64,000 nt of DNA from the NCBI RefSeq assembly GCF_006346315.1, contig NZ_VDMR01000008.1:248001-312000 (forward strand), given 5' to 3'. The position numbers and the translations under genes were made by a program. The stretch is from Nocardioides litoris (GTDB taxonomy: Bacteria > Actinomycetota > Actinomycetes > Propionibacteriales > Nocardioidaceae). Under the pieces are notes generated by a model. That model saw nothing but the letters and a program-made list of their open reading frames with translations, made no database searches and was not told where the DNA came from. Shown here piece after piece: positions 41,659 to 49,410 of this stretch (its first letter is position 1; each line of letters starts with the position of its first letter).

Positions 41659-42280
41659 CGATGCGACCGGTGCGCACGCCGGACTCCATCAGCACCACGA
41701 GGTCGTCCCAGAGCACGGTCCAGGTGGCCTCGTCGACCTCGCGGCCGGGCGTCCAGGGGTGCAGGCCGTGCCGGAAGAGGATCTCGGCGCGGTAGACGTT
41801 GCCGATGCCGGCCACGACCGCCTGGTTCATCAGCAGCGTGCCGATGGGGGAGCGGGAGCGGCCGATCCGCTGCGCGGCCGCCGACGCGGGGGTGCCGGGA
41901 CGCAGCGGGTCGGGTCCGAGCCGGGCCAGCAGGGCGTCGCGCTCGGGGTCGGCGAGCAGCTCGCACGCGGTCGGGCCGCGCAGGTCGATCCAGTGGTCCT
42001 CGGTGGTCATCCGCAGCCGCAGCGCGCCCTTCGGCTCCGGGGGCTCGCCGGCGCCGTCGCGGTAGCGTCCGAACAGGCCCAGGTGGACGTGCAGCCAGCC
42101 GTCGTCGAACCGGTGGAACAGGTGCTTGCCCCACGCGTCGGTGCCGAGCACGGTGCGGCCGTCGAGCTGCGCGGCCCCCTCGGCGAACCGTCCCTGCGGG
42201 CTCGAGGTGTGCACCACCTTGCCCTTCAGCATCCGGCGGTGGCGGCGGGCCAGGCGGTGGATGGTGTGTCCTTCGGGCAC
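41483..42280 (-). CDS. nei: Nei/Fpg family DNA glycosylase (endonuclease VIII type)
   Basis: The 265-residue protein starts with PEGHTIHRLARRH after the initiating residue, so the catalytic Pro and Glu are in place. VHLGLFGRYRD, GPTACELL, IGNVYRAEILFRHGLHP and the zinc finger CRRCGTPVESAELAARTVYWCPVC are typical of Nei2-type glycosylases that remove oxidised pyrimidines. The GTG at 42280 is chosen because the catalytic proline must be the second residue; an in-frame ATG at 42292 would add four residues. It lies 36 bp downstream of a phosphotransferase-like gene. Confidence 0.93.
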   Translation of the reverse strand: MPEGHTIHRLARRHRRMLKGKVVHTSSPQGRFAEGAAQLDGRTVLGTDAWGKHLFHRFDDGWLHVHLGLFGRYRDGAGEPPEPKGALRLRMTTEDHWIDLRGPTACELLADPERDALLARLGPDPLRPGTPASAAAQRIGRSRSPIGTLLMNQAVVAGIGNVYRAEILFRHGLHPWTPGREVDEATWTVLWDDLVVLMESGVRTGRIVTTEPEDRERPGGRVRRVDASYVYHRTGRPCRRCGTPVESAELAARTVYWCPVCQPET

Positions 42281-42316
42281 GGTCCCCAGCATCGTCGGCG
42301 GCGACGCCGCCCCGGC

Positions 42317-43282
42317 TCACCCGTCGCGCAGGAGCTCCTCGACGGCCGCGCCCCAGCCGGTCGGGTCGTCGCCGGCCGGCACCATGGCCAGGGCCTGCCA
42401 CAGCTCCAGCGCCGGCCACCACCCGCGCTCGACCTCGCTGCGCGCACGCCCGCCGTCGTACGCCGCGACGTAGCCCGCCCGGACCGGGGCCGGCACCGGC
42501 CCCCACCCGCGGAACCGGGTGCCCAGCAGCACCGCCGACCGGGCCAGCTCGACCACGGCGTGGTCGTGGCGGGCTTCCTCCAGGTCGAGCACCGCGACGA
42601 CGCGGCCGCCGCGCACGAGCAGGTTGGCGGCCCGCACGTCACCGTGCACGACCTGCCGCTCCGGTTCGTCGGTGGGCGCCTTGGCGAGACGGTGGCGCAG
42701 CGCGTCGAGGTGGCGAGGGAGGAGGTGGGGCGGGGCGTGGGCCAGCCAGGCGGTGAGGCGCTCGCGCAGGGTCCGGGTCTCGTGCGGGCCCGGCACCCCG
42801 CCGTCGTACGCCGCCAGCGCGGTGTGCAGGCGCGCGACGGTGCGACCGGCCTCGACGACCTGCCGCGCGTCGGTCACGTCGAGCAGGTCGCCCTCGACCT
42901 CGCGCTGCAGCCCGACCAGGGCGCCATCGACCTCGACGAGCAGCTGTCCGTCGTCGGCCAGGAGGGGCGCCGAGACCGGTAGCCCGCGGCGGTCGAGCCA
43001 GGCCGTCAGGTCGGCCACCGTCCGCAGGCGCGGCGTGCGGGCCGGGGCGACGCACCACTTCGCCACCAGCGTTCCGCGGTCGCGCGTGGACACCCAGGCC
43101 AGTGCGTTGGCGTCGCTCAGCACCAGTCGTGAGCAGTGGACGACCTCGACCTGCCAGTGGGTGCGCAGCACGTCGCGCAACCAGGTGACGACCGACGCGC
43201 CGTCGACGTGCCCGAAGCGGTCCCGCAGCACCTCGTGCGGGTCCGCGGCGGCCCACAGCATCTCGGGGACGGGGCTGGGCAC
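42317..43282 (-). CDS. APH-fold phosphotransferase-like protein
   Basis: The 321-residue protein has the kinase-like loop VVHGDVRAANLLVRGG, with Asp and Asn as expected, and VAVLDLEEARHDHAVVELAR as the metal-binding part. The N-terminal lobe (LVAKWCVAP) includes the likely ATP lysine. Substrate unknown; homologues are annotated as aminoglycoside or choline kinase-like. The GTG at 43282 has TAGCAA 6 nt upstream. Confidence 0.85.
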   Translation of the reverse strand: MPSPVPEMLWAAADPHEVLRDRFGHVDGASVVTWLRDVLRTHWQVEVVHCSRLVLSDANALAWVSTRDRGTLVAKWCVAPARTPRLRTVADLTAWLDRRGLPVSAPLLADDGQLLVEVDGALVGLQREVEGDLLDVTDARQVVEAGRTVARLHTALAAYDGGVPGPHETRTLRERLTAWLAHAPPHLLPRHLDALRHRLAKAPTDEPERQVVHGDVRAANLLVRGGRVVAVLDLEEARHDHAVVELARSAVLLGTRFRGWGPVPAPVRAGYVAAYDGGRARSEVERGWWPALELWQALAMVPAGDDPTGWGAAVEELLRDG

Positions 43283-43288
43283 GCGCCC

Positions 43289-43294
43289 TTGCTA
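43289..43294 (-). promoter_or_regulatory. -10-like TAGCAA, leaderless spacing
   Basis: TAGCAA is 6 nt upstream of the GTG at 43282. The last base departs from TANNNT. Confidence 0.3.
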
Positions 43295-43351
43295 CCACCT
43301 CCGTCCGCCGCAGGGTTGCGCTGGCGCCGAGCGGAGGCACCGGGGGACAGG

Positions 43352-43420
43352 ACCGACGAGCACAGGCCGACGAGCCCAGGCCCGACGAGCCCAGGCCCGA
43401 CGAGCCCAGGCCCGACGAGG
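43352..43420. repeat. 15-bp tandem repeat
   Basis: The unit CCCAGGCCCGACGAG occurs three times in full, with a diverged copy before it, in the gap between the phosphotransferase and GrpB genes. Confidence 0.8.
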
Positions 43421-43434
43421 ACGGGCCGCGCCGC

Positions 43435-43440
43435 TAGCGT
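43435..43440 (+). promoter_or_regulatory. -10 element TAGCGT, leaderless spacing
   Basis: TAGCGT lies 6 nt upstream of the GTG at 43447. Confidence 0.5.
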
Positions 43441-43446
43441 GCGCGG

Positions 43447-43992
43447 GTGGACGACGTCACGGACACCGAGCTCGTCGGGGGAGTCGAGAAGCGCGCGCTG
43501 GTCGTGGTCGACCACGACCCGGGCTGGGCGACGGCGTACGCCGAGCACGAGGCCCGGATCCGGACAGCACTGGGGGAGACCGGGGTCCAGGTCGAGCACA
43601 TCGGGTCGACGTCCGTGCCGGGCCTGGCCGCCAAGCCGATCATCGACGTGCTCGTCACGGTCCCAGACATCACGGCCGAGGCCGACTACCTCGACCCGCT
43701 CCTGGCGGCCGGCTACCTGCTGCGCGTGCGTGAACCCGGCCACCGGCTCGTCCGCACGCCGGACCTCGACGTCCACGTGCACGTGCTCGAGGTCGGTGCC
43801 CCGGCCGCCGCGGACTACCTGCTGCTGCGCGACCGGCTGCGCAGCGACGAGGCGGACCGTCGGCTCTACGAGTCGGTCAAGCGCGACCTGGTGGCCCAGG
43901 ACTGGGCGGACATGAACGCCTACTCCGACGCCAAGACCGAGGTCATCGAGGCCATCAAGGGCCGAGCGCGGGCGTCGAGGCGGGACTTCTGA
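43447..43992 (+). CDS. GrpB/UPF0157 family nucleotidyltransferase-like protein
   Basis: The 181-residue protein matches the GrpB domain: VVVDHDPGWATAYAEHEARI, VEHIGSTSVPGLAAKPIIDVLV (with the GST/D catalytic-like motif), VHVHVLEVGAP, and LLLRDRLRSDEADRRLYESVKRDL. The fold is related to nucleotidyltransferases. The function is not established, and N-terminal versions are fused to dephospho-CoA kinase in some actinobacteria. A 7-bp-stem hairpin follows the stop at once. Confidence 0.92.
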   Translation: MDDVTDTELVGGVEKRALVVVDHDPGWATAYAEHEARIRTALGETGVQVEHIGSTSVPGLAAKPIIDVLVTVPDITAEADYLDPLLAAGYLLRVREPGHRLVRTPDLDVHVHVLEVGAPAAADYLLLRDRLRSDEADRRLYESVKRDLVAQDWADMNAYSDAKTEVIEAIKGRARASRRDF

Positions 43993-44009
43993 CATCCGCC
44001 CGGCGGATG
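43993..44009 (+). terminator. Short hairpin after the GrpB stop
   Basis: CATCCGC and GCGGATG with a CCG loop directly follow the stop codon. Weak as a terminator, but well placed. Confidence 0.4.
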
Positions 44010-44095
44010 GGGGTTTCGCCGGGCGCGCCGCGGGAACGACGGCCCCGACCGCCGACATCCCGGCGGCACCCCCACGACTCCCGAGGAGCCCTGTC

Positions 44096-44467
44096 ATGTC
44101 CCTGCGCCGCGCTGCTGCCGCCGCCGTCCTGACCACCGCCGTCGCCACGTCCGGCCTGGTCGCCCCGATCGGCAGCGCCACCGCCGCCTCCGCCCCGCAG
44201 GTCTCCGAGCGCGCCGGCCAGGGCTGCGTCACCAAGGCCGAGTACCGCAAGATCAAGAAGGGCATGACCGTCGCCAAGGTCAAGCGCATCACCGGCACCA
44301 AGGGCAAGCAGGTCTCCTCGAGCCCGCTGCCCGGCGGCCAGGTGGTCGTCGGCCGCGCCTACAAGGCCTGCACGTCCAAGCGCGGTGGCGTCGGCATCGC
44401 CTTCGTCGGCCAGGCCGGCAAGCCCGGCACGCTCAAGGTCGGTTCCAAGTCCGCCGTCTGGCGCTGA
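44096..44467 (+). CDS. Small secreted protein, BLIP/SmpA-like fold
   Basis: The 123-residue protein has a signal peptide (residues 1-31, cut near SATAAS). The mature part has CVTKAEYRKIKKGMTVAKVKRI, the pattern seen in beta-lactamase-inhibitor-like and SmpA/OmlA small domains, and a second cysteine at YKACTSKRGG that could form a disulfide. About 18% of the mature residues are lysine or arginine. The ATG has GAGGAG 9 nt upstream. The role is unknown; a large hairpin follows the stop. Confidence 0.75.
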   Translation: MSLRRAAAAAVLTTAVATSGLVAPIGSATAASAPQVSERAGQGCVTKAEYRKIKKGMTVAKVKRITGTKGKQVSSSPLPGGQVVVGRAYKACTSKRGGVGIAFVGQAGKPGTLKVGSKSAVWR

Positions 44468-44489
44468 CGCCCGAGCTCAAGGGGCCCAC

Positions 44490-44536
44490 GACAGCCGTAC
44501 GCCGGTGCCAGCTGCTGGCATCGGCGCACGGCTGTC
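44490..44536. terminator. 21-bp hairpin after the secreted protein gene
   Basis: Arms 44490-44510 and 44516-44536 pair over 21 positions with one mismatch and one G-U, with a GCTGC loop. It lies between the convergent secreted-protein and DinB genes. Confidence 0.7.
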
Positions 44537-44680
44537 CCGGCTCCGCCCGGGTGCCGGACGACCACGCGACGCGGCGATGCTTCGCGACGTGGGTCGTCGG
44601 CGCCCCTGGGTCGGCCTGGTCGGGCGGTCGGCTGGGCGCTCCCAGGCCTGTTCCTGGCTCGTCCAGATATCGCCGATAAG

Positions 44681-44693
44681 TGACATTATGTCA
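44681..44693. promoter_or_regulatory. TGACATTATGTCA palindrome
   Basis: A 13-bp palindrome with a single central base, followed by AGGTCACAGGTCA, in an AT-rich spot just after the DinB gene stop. No regulated gene is evident, so its role is open. Confidence 0.3.
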
Positions 44694-44702
44694 GGTCACA
44701 GG

Positions 44703-45257
44703 TCAGGCAGAGGCGTGGGGTGGGGCGTCCTCCCCGGTCAGCCCGTCGATCGACTCGCGCAGCAGGTCGGCGTGGCCGGTGTGTCGTGCGTACTCCTCGA
44801 TCATGTCGACCAGCACCCGGCGCAGGCTGAACGGCTCGTGCCCGTCGGGCTGCGCGACCCGGTGGTCGAGGTCGTGCTCGCGCAGCACCGTCTCGACGGC
44901 GCGCTCCGAACGCTCGACCGCCGCCAGCCACAGCGCCCGCAGCTCCTCGGGCGTGTCGTGGACGGCCGAGTTCCACTCCCAGTCGGCTTCCGCGGCCATC
45001 GGCGCCCAGACGCCCGGGTAGTCCTCGCCCAGCAGCTGGTGGGTGAAGTAGTGGTCCTCGACCAGGGCGAGGTGCTTGACCAGGCCGGCCAGGGTCAGCG
45101 TCGACGGAGCCAGGGTGCGGCCCAACTGCTCCGCCGTCAGGCCGCCGGTCTTCCAGGCGAAGGTCCGCCGGTTGCGGTGCAGCGCCCCGAGCAGTGCCTC
45201 CGCCTCGCCCGGCGCCGGGGGCATCGGGCGCGGTGCCATCGCGGGTTCGAGCGACAT
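44703..45257 (-). CDS. DinB-like (DUF664) four-helix protein
   Basis: The 184-residue protein fits DUF664/DinB: an N-terminal helix (EAEALLGALHRNRRTFAWKTGGL), LVKHLALVEDHYFTHQLLG with the first metal-binding His, and VDMIEEYARHTGHADLLRESIDG at the C-terminus, with His residues at the usual places. Related proteins bind divalent metals and some act as thiol-dependent transferases, including with mycothiol. The substrate cannot be told. The ATG at 45257 has TACGGT 6 nt upstream. Confidence 0.88.
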   Translation of the reverse strand: MSLEPAMAPRPMPPAPGEAEALLGALHRNRRTFAWKTGGLTAEQLGRTLAPSTLTLAGLVKHLALVEDHYFTHQLLGEDYPGVWAPMAAEADWEWNSAVHDTPEELRALWLAAVERSERAVETVLREHDLDHRVAQPDGHEPFSLRRVLVDMIEEYARHTGHADLLRESIDGLTGEDAPPHASA

Positions 45258-45263
45258 GACCCG

Positions 45264-45269
45264 ACCGTA
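45264..45269 (-). promoter_or_regulatory. -10 element TACGGT, leaderless spacing
   Basis: TACGGT is 6 nt upstream of the ATG at 45257. Confidence 0.5.
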
Positions 45270-45324
45270 GTCCTGCGCGCCGTGGACCGGGGTCCGGTGG
45301 GCCTCGCGGTGGTCGGACCGGCGC

Positions 45325-45330
45325 TACGAT
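45325..45330 (+). promoter_or_regulatory. -10 element TACGAT, leaderless spacing
   Basis: TACGAT lies 6 nt upstream of the GTG at 45337. Confidence 0.5.
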
Positions 45331-45336
45331 CCGCGC

Positions 45337-46437
45337 GTGTCGCGACTCCTCGAAGCGCTCCCCCCGCACCCCGTCGACGTCCCGGACGAGCTGGCCGCGG
45401 CCTGGGACTGGATGGAGTCCCAGGGCTTCGGCGGCGGCGAGCCCGACCAGCCGTTCCTCACGGCGTACGCCGGTCGCCGGGTCCTCGGGCCGGTGTTCCG
45501 CGGCGGCTTCGACGGCTGGCTCGAGGCCTGGTTCGGGGTGGGCACCGAGGCCGGGAGCCGGCTCCGACCCATCGGTGAGGCGGGTGGCGACGGGTCGGTG
45601 CTCGCCCTGTGGCGCCCCGACGTCGCGGAGGGCGACGACGGCGACGACGGCGACCGCGACGGGGTCCGCGCGGTCGTGCTGGGTTCCGAGGGCGACGCCT
45701 ACGAGGTCGCCCGCACGCCGCTCGACCTGCTCGCGCTGGTCGCCGTCGGGTACGTCGAGCTCGTCGACGTCGAGCTCGGGGCGCCGCCCGCGGAGCCCGA
45801 CGCCGTCGAGGCCGTGGCCGGGTTCCGGTCCTGGGTCACCGCGACGTACGGCGTCGCGGTGCCCACGGAGTGGCCGCCCGCCGAGCACGGCGCGTTCACG
45901 ACGTGGGTACGCCGGCAGCTGGGTGAGGACGTGCCCGACTCCCCCGACCACGGGCCGGACGACGGTGCCCACGACGGTGCCCACGACGGTGCCCACGACG
46001 GTGCCGACGACGCTGCCGACCACGGGCGCACCTGGCCGCCCGAGGTCGCCGGTGACCTGGTCGTGCTGCTCGACGCGCTCGGCACGTCGGACGGGTCGCC
46101 GCAGGTCGCCGCCCTCGCCGAGCTGCTCGACGTGCCCCTGGGCGCGGGCGGCCTGCGCCGGGCCGGCCGCAGGCTGCGCTCGCGCGGGGTCCAGGCCGCC
46201 TTCGACAGCGGCACGCTCGCCACCCTGTGGGTCCGGGGGCTCACCATCGGCCGGCTCCTCGACCTGCTCCCCGACGACGCCCGGGTCGACGACGTCGTCT
46301 CCCACCTCGGTGAGCCGGCCGAACGGTCCGACGAGCACGGGTGGGCCCGCTGGGTCGTCGGCGGCCGGCACCTGCACCTCACCGTCGAGCCCGACGGCGA
46401 GGTCAGCATGGTCTGCCTGATGACCGACCTCCCCTGA
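45337..46437 (+). CDS. Acidic protein of unknown function with a DGAH repeat linker
   Basis: I do not recognise this 366-residue protein. The N-terminal 170 residues (DWMESQGFGGGEPDQPFLTA, FDGWLEAWFG, VLGSEGDAYEVARTPLDLLALV) have a faint SMI1/KNR4-like look. A low-complexity linker with DGAH repeats (near residues 209-228) follows. The C-terminal 130 residues (TWPPEVAGDLVVLLDALG to LHLTVEPDGEVSMV) look globular. No signal peptide. The linker is encoded by five 12-bp repeats and may vary between strains. The start is supported by a -10 hexamer. Confidence 0.65.
   Translation: MSRLLEALPPHPVDVPDELAAAWDWMESQGFGGGEPDQPFLTAYAGRRVLGPVFRGGFDGWLEAWFGVGTEAGSRLRPIGEAGGDGSVLALWRPDVAEGDDGDDGDRDGVRAVVLGSEGDAYEVARTPLDLLALVAVGYVELVDVELGAPPAEPDAVEAVAGFRSWVTATYGVAVPTEWPPAEHGAFTTWVRRQLGEDVPDSPDHGPDDGAHDGAHDGAHDGADDAADHGRTWPPEVAGDLVVLLDALGTSDGSPQVAALAELLDVPLGAGGLRRAGRRLRSRGVQAAFDSGTLATLWVRGLTIGRLLDLLPDDARVDDVVSHLGEPAERSDEHGWARWVVGGRHLHLTVEPDGEVSMVCLMTDLP
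45961..46020 (+). repeat. 12-bp in-frame tandem repeat (GACGGTGCCCAC)
   Basis: Three exact and two diverged units keep the reading frame of the surrounding gene and encode Asp-Gly-Ala-His. Confidence 0.85.
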
Positions 46438-46447
46438 CCCGCCCGTC

Positions 46448-46453
46448 TACGGT
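46448..46453 (+). promoter_or_regulatory. -10 element TACGGT, leaderless spacing
   Basis: TACGGT is 6 nt upstream of the ATG at 46460. Confidence 0.5.
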
Positions 46454-46459
46454 CGCGGC

Positions 46460-47146
46460 ATGGATGCCTCTCGGTCCTCGCAGGTCCGCCAGGCGGCGTA
46501 CGCCGTGCTGGCGGTGCTCGGCGCCGCCCTCACCGTGCCCAACAACCTCATGCACCGGGGCAGCGCCCTGGGCTTCGTCGAGGACGCCACGAGCACGCCG
46601 GCCGGCCGGTCGCTGACCTTCGACCTCGCGGTGCTGGCCGCGGCGTGCGTGGTCCTGGTGGTCACCGAGGGGCGCCGCCTCGGCATCCGCCGCTGGTGGG
46701 TCTACCTGGTGCTGTGCGGCGTCGTGGCCGCGGCCTTCGCGATCCCGCTCTTCCTGCTGGTGCGCGAGCGCGCGCTCGAACGGCGGCGAGCCGGTCGTCC
46801 CCGTGCGGCAGCCCCCGTCTTCTCCACCTCCGACGTCGGCGCGTGGGTCGAGCACTACGCCGCCCTGGGGTTCGAGGTCTCCCGCCACGACGACGGCGAC
46901 GACTACGCCTTCGCCCGACTCGGCCCGGTCGAGCTGCACGTCTCGCACCGCGACGACCACGACCCGGCGACGACCGCCGGGTGCGCCTACCTGCACGTCG
47001 ACGACGCCGACGCCCTGCACCGCACGTGGTCGCAGGGCGTCGGAGGCCGCGACGCCGAGCCGGTCGACACCGGCTACGGGCTGCGGGAGGGTGCGCACGT
47101 CGACCCCGACGGCAACCTGCTCCGCTACGGCTCTCCCCTGCGCTGA
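46460..47146 (+). CDS. DUF2834-like membrane domain fused to a VOC (glyoxalase) domain
   Basis: The 228-residue fusion has three hydrophobic segments (AAYAVLAVLGAALTVPNN, FDLAVLAAACVVLVV, WWVYLVLCGVVAAAFAIPLF) resembling DUF2834, then a cytosolic VOC domain from about residue 115 (APVFSTSDVGAWVEHYAALG to HVDPDGNLLRYGSPLR). The VOC part is like bleomycin-resistance proteins. Metal-binding residues are not obvious. The joining of the two is uncommon as far as I know. It starts 22 bp after the previous gene but has its own -10. It converges on the DHA2 transporter gene. Confidence 0.75.
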   Translation: MDASRSSQVRQAAYAVLAVLGAALTVPNNLMHRGSALGFVEDATSTPAGRSLTFDLAVLAAACVVLVVTEGRRLGIRRWWVYLVLCGVVAAAFAIPLFLLVRERALERRRAGRPRAAAPVFSTSDVGAWVEHYAALGFEVSRHDDGDDYAFARLGPVELHVSHRDDHDPATTAGCAYLHVDDADALHRTWSQGVGGRDAEPVDTGYGLREGAHVDPDGNLLRYGSPLR

Positions 47147-47186
47147 CCCCCGGCGGGGACCGGCGCCGGGCCCGGCCGGGGTGGCC

Positions 47187-48728
47187 TCACCGGCGCCGGG
47201 CACCCACCGCGGTGGCCACGGCGCCGAGCACGAGGACGGCCGCCGCCATCCACAGCGCCGTGGCGAACCCGTCGCCGAACGCGTCGGTGGCGGTGCTGAG
47301 CAGCCGTGCACCCTCGCGGGGCGGGAGCTCCCCGGCGGCCCCGGCGGCCTGCACGAAGCCCGCCTCGGCCGCGGCCGCGACCGGCCCGGGCAGGCCGGTC
47401 AGGCCGTCGAGGCGGGCGCCGTACACGGCGAGGAGGACGGAGGCGGCCACCGCACTGCCGAGGGCTCCCCCGACCTCGCGGGTGACGTCGTTGACCGCGG
47501 CGGAGAGGGTCCGCCGGTCCTCGGGCAGGCCCCCGATGATGAGCGAGGTCCCGGGGGTGACGGCCAGCCCGAACCCGAACGAGAGCACCACCACCGTGGC
47601 CGCGAACCACCACAGCGAGGTCTCCCCGTCGGCCTGCAGCGCCACCGCGCCCAGGGCGAGACCCATCTGCGCCATGCCCCAGGCGCCGACGGTGCCGGGG
47701 CCGAGACGGTCGATGAGGACGGGCGCCAGCAAGGAGGCCGGGGCGACGCCGAGGGCGAAGGGCAGGAACCACGCGGCAGCCCCGAGCGGCCCCTCCCCCT
47801 GCACGTACTGCAGCCACTGCGGACCGAGGAAGAAGAAGGCGTAGGCGGAGAAGAACTGCAGGAAGACCAGGACGCTCCCGGTGGCCAGCCACCGCGACCG
47901 GAACAGGCGCACGTCGAGCATCGGCGCCTCGGTACGCATCTCGTGCCCCACGAACGCGCCCAGCGCGACCACCCCGACCGCGGCCGCGACCACGACCCGG
48001 GGCGAGGTCCAGCCGATCTCGGGGCCCTCGACGACGGCGTACACGATGCCGGCGAGGCCGACGAGCGAGAGGACGGCACCTGCGGGGTCGAGGCGCAGGT
48101 CGGGGTTGCGCGAGGGCGGCACGACCCGGAGGCAGACCAGGGCCAGCACGGCCGCGGCGGCGCCGGTGGTCAGCTGCACGCTCCCCCACCAGAACGACTC
48201 GAGCAGCAGACCGGCGACGACCAGGCCGACCATCGCCCCCGCGCCGGACACGGCGGCCCACACCGACACGGCGCGGTCGCGTCGGTCCTCGGGGAACGCC
48301 TCGACCAGGACCGAGAGCGTCGCCGGCATGACGGCGGCGGCGCCGAGGCCGGCGACGCCGCGCAGGGCGATGACCGCGACCGGGTCGTCGAGCAGTCCGG
48401 AGACGGCGGTGGCGGCGGCGAAGAGCCCGAGGCCGCCGACGAGGAAGCCGCGGCGGCCGAGCTTGTCGGCCGCGATGCCGATCGGCAGCAGGAGCGCCGC
48501 GAAGACCAGGGCGTAGGCGTTGACGACCCATGTGGCCTGGCTCTGCGTCGCGCCCGTGTCGGCCGCGACGTCGGGCAGGGCCAGGGCCAGCGAGGACGTC
48601 GCTGCGATGACCAGGCCGAGGGCGCTGCACATCGTGGCGAGCAGGAGGCCGAGGCGGGGGTGATGGCCGTCCTGGGCCGTCGCGTCCCCGCCGGCGGGCG
48701 GGTGGGAGGTGCGGGATGTCGAAACCAT
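47187..48728 (-). CDS. MFS transporter, DHA2 family (14 TM), probable drug efflux
   Basis: The 513-residue protein has about 14 hydrophobic segments. Motifs of DHA2 exporters are visible: LALALPDVAADTG, ATWVVNAYALVFAALLLPIG, GIAADKLGRRGFLVGGLGL (motif A), MPATLSVLVEAFPEDRRDRA and VSGAGAMVGLVVAGLLLE (motif C). It would export hydrophobic or cationic compounds with proton antiport. It diverges from a TetR gene across 59 bp that contain an inverted repeat, which is the usual layout of a TetR-controlled efflux pump. Confidence 0.92.
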   Translation of the reverse strand: MVSTSRTSHPPAGGDATAQDGHHPRLGLLLATMCSALGLVIAATSSLALALPDVAADTGATQSQATWVVNAYALVFAALLLPIGIAADKLGRRGFLVGGLGLFAAATAVSGLLDDPVAVIALRGVAGLGAAAVMPATLSVLVEAFPEDRRDRAVSVWAAVSGAGAMVGLVVAGLLLESFWWGSVQLTTGAAAAVLALVCLRVVPPSRNPDLRLDPAGAVLSLVGLAGIVYAVVEGPEIGWTSPRVVVAAAVGVVALGAFVGHEMRTEAPMLDVRLFRSRWLATGSVLVFLQFFSAYAFFFLGPQWLQYVQGEGPLGAAAWFLPFALGVAPASLLAPVLIDRLGPGTVGAWGMAQMGLALGAVALQADGETSLWWFAATVVVLSFGFGLAVTPGTSLIIGGLPEDRRTLSAAVNDVTREVGGALGSAVAASVLLAVYGARLDGLTGLPGPVAAAAEAGFVQAAGAAGELPPREGARLLSTATDAFGDGFATALWMAAAVLVLGAVATAVGARRR

Positions 48729-48730
48729 GA

Positions 48731-48761
48731 TGCACAGCGTGCGGGATGTGCACGCAGTGCA
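48731..48761. promoter_or_regulatory. Inverted repeat, candidate TetR operator for the efflux pump
   Basis: TGCACAGCGTGC (48731-48742) and GCACGCAGTGCA (48750-48761) are inverted repeats, 11 of 12 bases pairing around 7 nt. They lie 2 bp upstream of the transporter start and 26 bp from the TetR start. Confidence 0.65.
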
Positions 48762-48787
48762 GAACCTACGGAAGGGTGGTCCCTAGG

Positions 48788-49408
48788 ATGAGCGGCGTGC
48801 CCGCCCCCCTGACCGACCGTCGCCGCGAGCAGCTGCGCCGCGAGGTCGCCGAGGCCGCGCTGCGCCTGGCCGCCGAGCACCCCTGGACCACCGTGACCGT
48901 CGCCCAGGTCGCCGCCGAGGCGGGCATCTCGCGTCGCGCCTTCTTCACCCACTTCCCCAGCAAGGACGACGCCCTGCTCGTGGGCGCCTCCGACGACCTC
49001 CGGGTCCTCGAGCGGGCCCTGGCCGGGCGCACCGAGGGCCAGACGTTCGTCGACGTCCTGGCGGCGTCCGCCGACGGCTGGGTCGACGAGATGGGCGACC
49101 TCAGCGCGACCCGACGCGTCCGCTGGGAGGTCGAGCGCACGGTCCCGGAGGTCGCCGGCAAGGTGTCGACGACCCGCGCCGCGGCGCTCAGCGCGATCGC
49201 CCGACCGCACGTGGCCCGCGACCTCGGCGTCACGCCCGACCACCCGGTCGCCCGCATGGTCGCCGACGCCTTCGCGGGCATCGGCCACGCCCTCGACCGG
49301 CTCTGCGCCGCCGAGCCCGACCAGGCCCGCCTCCACGTCCAGCGCTCCCTGCCGCTGCTGCAGGCGCTGGTCGACGCCGCCGCCGTCGAGCTGGGTGCCC
49401 GGGCCTGA
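48788..49408 (+). CDS. TetR family regulator of the efflux gene
   Basis: The 206-residue protein has a TetR DNA-binding domain (REQLRREVAEAALRLAAEHPWTTVTVAQV, AGISRRAFFTHFPSKDDALL) and a variable C-terminal ligand domain. It resembles the AcrR-type family with AGISRRAFFTHF. The ATG at 48788 fits the start of the domain; an in-frame start at 48746 would overlap the inverted repeat and lacks a ribosome site. It diverges from the DHA2 transporter and is likely its repressor. It converges with the GntR gene, only 2 bp away. Confidence 0.9.
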   Translation: MSGVPAPLTDRRREQLRREVAEAALRLAAEHPWTTVTVAQVAAEAGISRRAFFTHFPSKDDALLVGASDDLRVLERALAGRTEGQTFVDVLAASADGWVDEMGDLSATRRVRWEVERTVPEVAGKVSTTRAAALSAIARPHVARDLGVTPDHPVARMVADAFAGIGHALDRLCAAEPDQARLHVQRSLPLLQALVDAAAVELGARA

Positions 49409-49410
49409 CG

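Noticed and set aside
48746..48787. Longer TetR start at 48746
   Set aside because: It falls in the inverted repeat, has no ribosome site, and adds residues that do not fit a TetR N-terminus.
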